Assembly: GCA_020852275.1 (NCBI GenBank)
Contig: JADZBE010000023.1
Coordinates: 1-64,000, forward strand
Length of the DNA stretch: 64,000 nt
Direction: 5' to 3'
DNA from: Phycisphaerales bacterium
Lineage (GTDB): Bacteria > Planctomycetota > Phycisphaerae > UBA1845
Below, piece after piece: positions 1 to 6,571 of this stretch (positions are counted from its first letter, which is position 1; each line of letters begins with the position of its first letter). Below the pieces are notes generated by a model, which worked only from the letters and a program-made list of their open reading frames with translations, was not told where the DNA came from and ran no database searches. The translations under genes and the position numbers were made by a program.

Positions 1-2
1 AC

Positions 3-197
3 ACGCTGAACCTGACCAAGGGGATGCTCGTGAAGCGGGTTCTCGAATGCGAAGGCGTGGTCAAGCTCAAGGGCAACGGCACGCTGGAGGTCGGCAGCGA
101 CGAGAACGCCATCGTGTTTCGCGTCTATTCAGACGAGGACACCACCATTACGTTTGATAGCGGGACGGGCAGTCTTGTTGTTGCATCGGGAGGTTGA
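3..197 (+). CDS. 3' end of a secreted beta-strand-repeat protein (partial)
   Basis: An open frame enters from the left edge in phase 3 and ends at TGA 195-197, giving the last 64 residues of a protein. The visible part alternates short hydrophobic and polar stretches with glycines (for example GVVKLKGNGTLEV), as expected for beta-strand or beta-helix repeat proteins exported to the surface. Its end loosely resembles the end of the gene at 2032-2982 (an L-x-L strand, then a G-N-G-T/K-L/F-x-V motif), so the two may be paralogues separated by the propeller gene. The downstream gene starts only 2 bases after the stop, which suggests one transcript. No function can be assigned from this fragment. 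Confidence 0.6.
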   Translation, partial: TLNLTKGMLVKRVLECEGVVKLKGNGTLEVGSDENAIVFRVYSDEDTTITFDSGTGSLVVASGG

Positions 198-199
198 CT

Positions 200-1975
200 A
201 TGGCCCCGCAGACGATCACCCAAGATTTTATCCGCTTTGACCTTGCCTTGCTCGTTGTGGGATTCCTCCCCGCCGCCGCCACCTTGGCCCAGAATTGCCC
301 GCATAGGGAGTATGCGTGGACGAAGACGGTGGGGGGAGAGGGTGGCGACTATGTGCAAGGGAACGGCATGGTCGTGGACGCCAACGATTACGTCCTGCTC
401 GTAGGTGAATTCGCCTACAAGGCGGACTTCGATCCGGGAGAGGGAAGGGACAACCGGAGATCAAAGGGGACAATCGACGGGTATGTGACGTGGTACTTGC
501 CAAATGGCGACTACGGCGGAACTTATACGTTTGGCGCGAAAAGCGGTCCAGAATTCCGATTCAATTCCGTGCTCGGGATCAGTCTCCGGCCATCGGGAGG
601 CTTCGCAATAGGCGGGGTTTTTGACGGGAAAACCGATTTTGACCCGTTCGAAAGTCACGACACGCGCCGCCCAGTGGAAAGACAGGATGCTTTTGTTACC
701 ACGTTTCGTGGTGACTACAGCTATGACTGGACGTGGACCTGCGGTGGAGCGTCGGAGAATGCCATATGGGCCACTGCCGTGGCTCCAGACGGGTCCGTCT
801 TTGCCGCGGGGTACTTCAGAGATCGAATGGTGGTAGGGGAGGGTGACGGGCGCCGGGAACTTGTATCCAACGGCGGAAGGGATGCGTTTCTCGTCAAACT
901 GTCTGCCGGCGGCGAGTTCCAATGGGCAGTCGCGTTCGGAGGACCTGCGGAGGATCGCGCGTGGGGCGCTGCAACGGATGCTGAGGGGCACGTGATCCTT
1001 GTGGGCCAGTTCAGCGGAACGGTGGATTTCGATCCCGAAGGCCGGCACAACTACAAGACGTCCAATGGTGATCGCGACGTTTTCATTGTCAAGCTCGCAC
1101 CCGACGGCAGGCCCATGTGGATCAGGACAATCGGCGGCGGCGGTTATGACCGTTCGGATGCGGTCGCCGTAGGGATCTCAGGCGAAGTGTTCGTCGGAGG
1201 TCAATTCTCAGGCCTGGTGGATTTTGATCCCGAAGGCGGCGGGGACCTGCACGACAGCGGGCAGGCTGACAGCTTCGCCTTTGTGACTCGATACGCAAGC
1301 GACGGCTCGTATGTCTGGACAAAGAGCTTCGGCGGTGCAGGAATCGCGTACGTAGCGGGAATGCAGCTTGCGCCGGACCGCATCATTCTCACGGGGGGTT
1401 ACGTAGAGAATGTGGACTTTGATCCGGGCGTCGGGGTTGACGAGCGTCCGGCGCTGGGCGACCGCTCCTGCTTTGTGTCGTACTGGACGTCCGACGGCAC
1501 GTACCGGTTTGTCGATGTGTTCGGCGGCGCTGAGGACGATCGGGCGCAGGCCGTTGCGACCGACTCATTAGGCAGCGTCTATGTGGCCGGTGATTTCAAC
1601 TCGCCTGTAGTCGACTTTGATCCGACGGCCGGCGTCTCCCAGTACAAGAGCAAGGGCAGCGCGGACATCTACCTGACGAAGTTCTACTGTGGAACGTGCG
1701 AATACGTCGAGCGGCACGACCTCGAGTTCGTTGACGGTTTTATCCGCGCCACGGCGTACACGCGGGTCCCCGGCGGCAAGCTCACCTGGGTCCTGACCGG
1801 CCCCGATGGCGAGGTCCGAAAGACGCGGGCCATCAGCGGCGACGGTGTGGCGCGATTCGTGTTCCCCGCTCTGCCGCCGGGAGACTATCGCTGCTCAATC
1901 CGGCACCTTCGAGACGCCAACGGAGCAGACTTGTGCACGGGCCGGATCGCGGAGCGCCGGATCAACATCCCATGA
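200..1975 (+). CDS. Secreted seven-bladed beta-propeller (SBBP-like) protein
   Basis: The protein has 591 residues and an N-terminal hydrophobic segment ending in ALAQ-like sequence (FLPAAATLAQ), consistent with a Sec signal peptide. Repeats of about 75 residues follow, each with a 'V.G.F...DFDP.....D' signature. Six clear DFDP motifs are visible (near residues 80, 155, 280, 345, 415 and 475), and one degenerate copy (VVGEGDGRR) lies between the second and third, giving seven units. SBBP-type repeats fold as beta-propellers, and the Asp-rich DFDPG loop may bind calcium. A roughly 90-residue C-terminal beta domain with Cys residues follows (CGTCEY and a late LCTG). ATG 200 was chosen over the in-frame TTG 194 because it begins right after the upstream stop. 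Likely extracellular; ligand unknown. Confidence 0.75.
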   Translation: MAPQTITQDFIRFDLALLVVGFLPAAATLAQNCPHREYAWTKTVGGEGGDYVQGNGMVVDANDYVLLVGEFAYKADFDPGEGRDNRRSKGTIDGYVTWYLPNGDYGGTYTFGAKSGPEFRFNSVLGISLRPSGGFAIGGVFDGKTDFDPFESHDTRRPVERQDAFVTTFRGDYSYDWTWTCGGASENAIWATAVAPDGSVFAAGYFRDRMVVGEGDGRRELVSNGGRDAFLVKLSAGGEFQWAVAFGGPAEDRAWGAATDAEGHVILVGQFSGTVDFDPEGRHNYKTSNGDRDVFIVKLAPDGRPMWIRTIGGGGYDRSDAVAVGISGEVFVGGQFSGLVDFDPEGGGDLHDSGQADSFAFVTRYASDGSYVWTKSFGGAGIAYVAGMQLAPDRIILTGGYVENVDFDPGVGVDERPALGDRSCFVSYWTSDGTYRFVDVFGGAEDDRAQAVATDSLGSVYVAGDFNSPVVDFDPTAGVSQYKSKGSADIYLTKFYCGTCEYVERHDLEFVDGFIRATAYTRVPGGKLTWVLTGPDGEVRKTRAISGDGVARFVFPALPPGDYRCSIRHLRDANGADLCTGRIAERRINIP

Positions 1976-2031
1976 TTCCACCGGAATACCGCTTTGGGAC
2001 AAGCGGGGTCCATCGGAGAGGAGACAGCATC

Positions 2032-2982
2032 ATGATGCGTTTGTTGTTGGCGATCACCGTGGCTGTCGCGTGCCCCGCTCTTGCACAACAGGAGGCGTGT
2101 CCGGGTGCCACCAAGTATACTTGGCAGGGAGATGAGAATGCCTCTTGGAGTGTGCCGCAGAACTGGGATCTGGACGCTGTCCCGGGCGCGAATGACATCG
2201 CTTACATTCCATCCATCCCTGGTGGCCAACAGTTCCCCGAAATCTCCGGCAGCGGCGCGCAGGTCTGCGCGCTCCAGCTCAAGAAGACCGGATCGAGAGA
2301 TCCACAAGTGACGGTCAAGTCCGGCTCGGGTGAACAAGTCCTGTACATCTACGGGCAGAACGGGCTGGACGTCGGCGCGGGGTGCGAGATCAGACTGGAG
2401 AAGGACCAGTCGCTTTCCCTGATTTCGCCCGGAATCGTCAAGCTTGACGGCAAGATCGTCTTCAAGTCGAGTCAGGATCAGGAGCGCCCGAACATCTTCT
2501 TTCCCGAAGGCGCGACGATCCTTCAGGGCAGCGGGCAGATCCTTGGCGAAACGCGCGGGAGGCTCTTTGGGCCCGGGGGCAATGAAGAGCTGGGCTGGCT
2601 GGTCGTCGGGACGGGCAACGCGCTGTATGGGGAACTGCAAGTCGAGGTCGGGCTGATCAACAACGGCATTGTCGATCCGCTGATCAGCCCCAACGACCAT
2701 CCGGCGGTCGTCAGTCTGACCTGCATGCCCAAGCTGGGCAGCGGCCAGTGGAACATCACGGGCGGCACGGAGACGTACCGTAACCGGATCGACGTGAATG
2801 TGGATGTGGCCTCCACGGGGACCGTCACGATCGGCAACTACGGCGAACTGCACCTGAACAGGAACATGATGGTGTCCGGCGGGATTACGATGGAGGGCAA
2901 CGGCAAGTTCGTCGTGCCCTGGTTCATCCTGTTCGACGTGCGCCAGTTCGCCACGATGGTCTGCGATTACACGGGGTCGTGA
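2032..2982 (+). CDS. Secreted protein with beta-strand repeats
   Basis: The start ATG 2032 (a second ATG follows at once) is preceded by a strong Shine-Dalgarno, GGAGAGGAGA at 2015-2024. The 316-residue product begins with a clear signal peptide (RLLLAITVAVACPALAQ). The mature N-terminus reads as 'W...A.W....NWD...VPGANDIAYIP', a motif seen at the start of autotransporter-associated beta-strand and G8-like repeat proteins common in planctomycetes. The rest is glycine-rich short strands, with no catalytic motif visible. It probably shares a transcript with the propeller gene 56 bases upstream and may be a surface or adhesive protein; that role is inferred. The annotated start could be extended upstream because the frame is open, but the signal peptide and SD fix it here. 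Confidence 0.7.
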   Translation: MMRLLLAITVAVACPALAQQEACPGATKYTWQGDENASWSVPQNWDLDAVPGANDIAYIPSIPGGQQFPEISGSGAQVCALQLKKTGSRDPQVTVKSGSGEQVLYIYGQNGLDVGAGCEIRLEKDQSLSLISPGIVKLDGKIVFKSSQDQERPNIFFPEGATILQGSGQILGETRGRLFGPGGNEELGWLVVGTGNALYGELQVEVGLINNGIVDPLISPNDHPAVVSLTCMPKLGSGQWNITGGTETYRNRIDVNVDVASTGTVTIGNYGELHLNRNMMVSGGITMEGNGKFVVPWFILFDVRQFATMVCDYTGS

Positions 2983-3144
2983 TTCGCCAGCCTCTCGGCG
3001 ACTTTCGGGATGCGGGGGCTGCCGCGAGGCGCCCGTTGGGATGCCGGGGCTGCCGCATGGCGTTGTGATTCTCGACCCACTCCTCCTTGGCGGATGATTC
3101 CCCGCAGGTCCGCGCCTGCTTGATCGCGAGGGATTTTGCCGCGC

Positions 3145-3314
3145 GGACCTTCGCGTGGGCTGAAGCCCGCGGCTCGGCGGACCTTCGCGCGGGCTGAAGC
3201 CCGCGGCTCGGCGGGCATTCGCGTGGGCTGAAGCCCGCGGCTCGGCGGACCTTCGCGCGGGCTGAAGCTCGCGGCTCGGCGAACGTTCGCGCGGGCTGAA
3301 GCCCGCGGCTCGGT
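3145..3314 (+). repeat. Five tandem 34-bp units with a perfect hairpin core
   Basis: The word TTCGCG recurs at 3150, 3184, 3218, 3252 and 3286, a strict 34-bp period. Each unit holds the palindrome GCGGGCTGAAGCCCGC or a one-base variant (7-bp stem, 2-base loop) followed by GGCTCGGC. The array fills most of the 2983-3437 gap upstream of nuoH; I see no gene in the rest of that gap. It is one of several palindrome families in the window. Confidence 0.9.
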
Positions 3315-3437
3315 GAAAAAACCAGCCCCTTGTCCCCTTACACGCGCGGTCAGGCCCGCTATAATCCCCCCTCCACGGCGGGCGGAAGCCGGGCGCGGTC
3401 GCCGCTTTCCCGTGGGGGTTCAAACAGGAACAGCGAC

Positions 3438-5108
3438 GTGAGCCAGTTTTCCGTCCCTTGGACGAGTCGATACCTCCCCAGCGCCAACGTGTTCGTCAGG
3501 AACATGCTGCTCTTGTCCGCGCTCCTGGCAGGCGGATTGATCGCGGGCGCGGCGATCACGCGATACTACTTCGACGGACACCCGTTGGCCTCGTTCCTGC
3601 TGATCCTGGGGCCGGCGGTCACCCTGGCGGGTCTGCTGGGGCTGGCGGTCGCGGTGAAGGCTTGGAGGCTCATCGAAGCCTCCCTGATGCGATTCGCCTT
3701 TTTCATCCTCATAGGGGCGGTTGTCGGCGTTTCCGTTGGAGTCTTCGCAGGGGCGCTCTTCTTCGAATGGATCCAGGCGCTCATCACCCATCCCGCCAAC
3801 GACCCGACCCGCTTCGCCTACTTCGGCGGCGAGCTGATGCTCTCCGAAATCGCGCAGGCCTGCCCGAATCTGCCGCGGTTGGTGCACGGGGCCGTGTGGC
3901 TGTTTCAGTTCCCGCTCGTACGCGACCTGGTGAATGTCGGCATCGTGTTTGGCTGGATAAATGTCGTTCCTGCTTACATGATTTGGTGGGAGCGGAAGAT
4001 CGCCGGGCGCATTCAGTCGCGGCTCGGGCCGATGCGGGTCGGTCGCTGGCATGGGTGGGCACAGACGGTGGCCGACGGCGTCAAGCTCATCTTCAAGGAA
4101 GACCTCATCCCCGAGGGCGCGGACAAGCCCCTCTTCAAGGTGGCGGCGTACCTGGCGTTCGTGCCCGTGGTGCTGGCGTTCGTGGCGCTTCCGTTCGGCG
4201 CGACCTATGTGTTCCGCGAAATGGACGTGGCGCTGGTGTTCATCCTGTCGATGATGGGCATCGAGGTCGTCGGCGTGATCCTCGCGGGGTGGGCGTCGAA
4301 CAACAAGTGGAGCGTGTACGGGGCGATGCGCGAGGCCTGCCAGATGGTGGCGTACGAGATTCCGATGGGTCTGGCGCTGGTCCTGCCCGTCATCGCCGCC
4401 GGGTCACTCAACCTGACGCACATCGTGGATTCGCAGACCGGCGGGTGGTTTTCATGGATGGCGTTTCGCAATCCGTTCCTCTTCGCCGGGTTCGTCTGCT
4501 ACTACGTGGCCTCGCTGGCGAGCTGCAAGCGGGCGCCGTTCGACCTGCCGGAGTCGGAGAGCGAGCTGGTGGCCGGGTTCCATACGGAATACTCCGGCTT
4601 CCGCTGGTGCTTGTTCTTCTTCGGCGAGTACGCGGCGATGTTCGTGGTGTCGGCGCTGGCCGTGATCCTGTATCTGGGCGGGTGGCATTCGTTCATTCCG
4701 CCGTCGTGGGTTTCGGGTCTGGGCGAGGGCGTGGCGGCGCGGGCGATTTCCGGTTTGCTGGTGAGCGGACCGCTGTGGTTCATTGTCAAGTGCGTATTCC
4801 TGCTGTATGTGCAACTGTGGCTGCGGTGGACGCTGCCGCGCATCCGCATCGACCAGGTGCTGTATGCGTGCGTGCAGGTGCTGCTGCCGCTGACGATGCT
4901 GCTGCTGGTGGGGAACACGCTGTGGGTCTGGGCGGATGAGGCGTGGACGTCCAGCGGCTGGAGCGGGCTTTCGAGCATGCTGAACTGGTCGCTGGGCGGT
5001 ATCGGGGTGCTGTTCATGGCGGGGTTCTTCGCCATCGCGGTCTATGGGTTCTATCACCGGCGCAGACTCGTGGGGACGCTGGTGATTGATCCGCTGCCGG
5101 CGGCGTAG
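3438..5108 (+). CDS. nuoH: NADH-quinone oxidoreductase subunit H, with N-terminal extension
   Basis: NuoH is the membrane subunit that connects the hydrophilic arm of complex I to the proton-pumping subunits and lines the quinone cavity. Family landmarks are the first-loop motif ERKIAGRIQSRLGP (near residue 185) and the quinone-site motif AGFHTEYSG (near 378), with DLPESESEL just before it. The protein is 556 residues long, against roughly 330-430 in most bacteria. The excess is an N-terminal block of about 155 residues with roughly three extra hydrophobic segments. GTG 3438 was chosen because AGGA lies about 8 bases upstream; the frame is open further back (to 3330), but that part lacks hydrophobic character. 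It is the first of the nuoHJKLMN series here; nuoI, usually between H and J, is absent. Confidence 0.93.
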   Translation: MSQFSVPWTSRYLPSANVFVRNMLLLSALLAGGLIAGAAITRYYFDGHPLASFLLILGPAVTLAGLLGLAVAVKAWRLIEASLMRFAFFILIGAVVGVSVGVFAGALFFEWIQALITHPANDPTRFAYFGGELMLSEIAQACPNLPRLVHGAVWLFQFPLVRDLVNVGIVFGWINVVPAYMIWWERKIAGRIQSRLGPMRVGRWHGWAQTVADGVKLIFKEDLIPEGADKPLFKVAAYLAFVPVVLAFVALPFGATYVFREMDVALVFILSMMGIEVVGVILAGWASNNKWSVYGAMREACQMVAYEIPMGLALVLPVIAAGSLNLTHIVDSQTGGWFSWMAFRNPFLFAGFVCYYVASLASCKRAPFDLPESESELVAGFHTEYSGFRWCLFFFGEYAAMFVVSALAVILYLGGWHSFIPPSWVSGLGEGVAARAISGLLVSGPLWFIVKCVFLLYVQLWLRWTLPRIRIDQVLYACVQVLLPLTMLLLVGNTLWVWADEAWTSSGWSGLSSMLNWSLGGIGVLFMAGFFAIAVYGFYHRRRLVGTLVIDPLPAA

Positions 5109-5112
5109 GGGG

Positions 5113-5253
5113 GAATGGCGAATGGCGAATGTCGAATGCGGAATGCTGAATGCTGAATGAACAAAGCCGAAAGCCGAAAGCCCAAAGCCCAAAGCCCAAA
5201 GCCCAAAGCCCAAAGCCCAAAGCCGAAAGCTAAAAGCTAAAAGCTGAAAGCAA
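5113..5253 (+). repeat. Two abutting arrays of 7-bp units between nuoH and nuoJ
   Basis: Six consecutive heptamers of the form GAATGNN run from 5113 to 5154. Thirteen consecutive heptamers of the form AAAGCNN run from 5163 to 5253. GAGTGCC-type heptamers continue to about 5290. The unit drifts in its last two bases while the phase is kept, as in slippage-grown arrays. The array fills the nuoH-nuoJ gap, where nuoI would normally be. Confidence 0.92.
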
Positions 5254-5303
5254 GAAGCCAAGAGTGGAAAGCGGAGTGCCGAGTGCCGAGGGCGGACCGA
5301 TGA

Positions 5304-5951
5304 ATGCTGGATAGTGGATGCCGAGTGTTGAAAGGCCGGGTCATCTTGAGGTTGCTGCTGATTGCGTCGCTTGGGTTTGTGGCGCTGCCGGCGCTGGCGC
5401 AGGCTCAGGCTGCGCCACGGGTCGAACCGGGCGTGGTGTATGCGACGCCGGGCGGGTGGTTTGAGGCCGCAATGTTCTACGTGTTCGGCGGCTTGGCGAT
5501 CGCTTCGGCGCTGGGCGTGTGCGTGTCGCGCAGCGTGGTGCGGATGGCCACGTGGCTGTTCTTCGCGCTGGGCGCGGTGTCGATTCTGTATTTCCTGCTG
5601 GCGGCCACGTTTCTTGCGGCGATCCAACTGATTGTATACGTCGGCGGCGTGTTGATCCTGCTGATCTTCGGCGTGATGCTGACGAGCCAGTCTGCGTGGG
5701 TGCGGTTTACGCCGACTCGGACGAACCTGGCGGTGGCGTCGCTGATCTGCGTCGGGCTGCTGATCTGTTTGATGTCAGTGCTTGCAGGGACGGACTTCGG
5801 CCCGCCGTCGGCCACTTCGATCGGGACGCCGGTGGAAGCGATCGGTCGGCGACTGCTGACGCACTATCTCGTTCCTTTCGAGATCGCGGGCGTGCTGCTG
5901 ATGATCGTGATGGTGGGGGCAGCGCATCTGGCGCGGCAGGAGAAGAATTAG
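5304..5951 (+). CDS. nuoJ: NADH-quinone oxidoreductase subunit J
   Basis: NuoJ is a five-helix membrane subunit of complex I. The 215-residue product shows the hydrophobic pattern of the family, including the helix-3 motif ATFLAAIQLIVYVGGVLILL with the conserved V-Y-x-G-G-V that forms a pi-bulge. The N-terminus carries an additional signal-peptide-like stretch (LLLIASLGFVALPALAQAQA) before the first usual helix. ATG 5304 is the first start, but it lies in the tail of the heptamer array without a clear SD. TTG 5346 just before the hydrophobic segment is an alternative. The order relative to H, K, L, M and N matches nuo operons. Confidence 0.9.
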   Translation: MLDSGCRVLKGRVILRLLLIASLGFVALPALAQAQAAPRVEPGVVYATPGGWFEAAMFYVFGGLAIASALGVCVSRSVVRMATWLFFALGAVSILYFLLAATFLAAIQLIVYVGGVLILLIFGVMLTSQSAWVRFTPTRTNLAVASLICVGLLICLMSVLAGTDFGPPSATSIGTPVEAIGRRLLTHYLVPFEIAGVLLMIVMVGAAHLARQEKN

Positions 5952-5956
5952 CAAGG

Positions 5957-6047
5957 CCGAATGGCGAATGTCGGATAGCGAATGCCGAATGGGGGCGGGG
6001 AAGCACCTGACAGGCGAATGGGGTTTCGGCATTTGGCATTCCGCATT
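5957..6047 (+). repeat. Inverted pair of heptamer arrays between nuoJ and nuoK
   Basis: Five heptamers of type CCGAATG run from 5957 to 5991. Three heptamers of the complementary type (CGGCATT) run from 6027 to 6047. The two arms can pair with mismatches around a roughly 35-base loop, so the nuoJ-nuoK spacer may form a hairpin in the mRNA. Confidence 0.8.
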
Positions 6048-6064
6048 GGGAAAGCGGGTGTGGT

Positions 6065-6379
6065 TTGCTGGCGATCGGTCTAATTCATTATCTCATCATC
6101 GCCGCCGTGCTGTTCTGCGCCGGCGTGTTCACCATGGTGACGAAGCGCAACGCGATCGGGATCCTGATCGGCGTCGAGCTGGTGCTCAACAGCGCCAACG
6201 TGAACCTGATTGCGTTCGACCGCTACCACGGCAAAGGCGCGATGGACGGGCAGATCGCGGCGCTCTTCGTGATCGTGCTGGCGGCGGCGGAGGCGGCCAT
6301 CGCGGTGGCGATCTGCATGAACTTCTACAAGAACCTGGTCACGGTGGACGTGGATCAGGGGGATGCGCTGCGGGGTTGA
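6065..6379 (+). CDS. nuoK: NADH-quinone oxidoreductase subunit K
   Basis: NuoK is a three-helix, antiporter-linked subunit of complex I (MrpC/MnhC-like). The 104-residue product has the typical length. It carries both conserved buried glutamates: one in helix 2 (GILIGVELVLNSANVNL) and one in helix 3 (VIVLAAAEAAIAVAI). The only start near the family N-terminus is TTG 6065. A purine-rich GGGAAAGCGGG lies just upstream and could serve as SD. The 3' gap to nuoL (6380-6571) begins with short CGCCGAAA-type repeats and otherwise shows nothing recognisable. Confidence 0.93.
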   Translation: MLAIGLIHYLIIAAVLFCAGVFTMVTKRNAIGILIGVELVLNSANVNLIAFDRYHGKGAMDGQIAALFVIVLAAAEAAIAVAICMNFYKNLVTVDVDQGDALRG

Positions 6380-6571
6380 AACGCCGAAACGCCGGAACGC
6401 CGAAAGTTGAAAGTCGAGCGTCGAATCGTCCAGGAGGCTGAAAGCCCAGGCCTTTCGACGAGCGTGCAACACGAGCACAGGGTCTTGGAAGGCGCAGCGG
6501 AGGCACGGGAAAGGCGAGTCATGATTTCGGCGCATGGCGGGTAGCCGGCAGCCAGTAGCTAATAGCATTCT

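Noticed and set aside
3145-3314. CRISPR array
   Set aside because: The 34-bp units are contiguous with no unique spacers, and no cas gene is present.
1885-3423. Long leftward open frame across the secreted-protein gene and the 34-bp array
   Set aside because: Antisense to a clear gene with signal peptide and SD; its N-terminal part is the translated tandem repeat.
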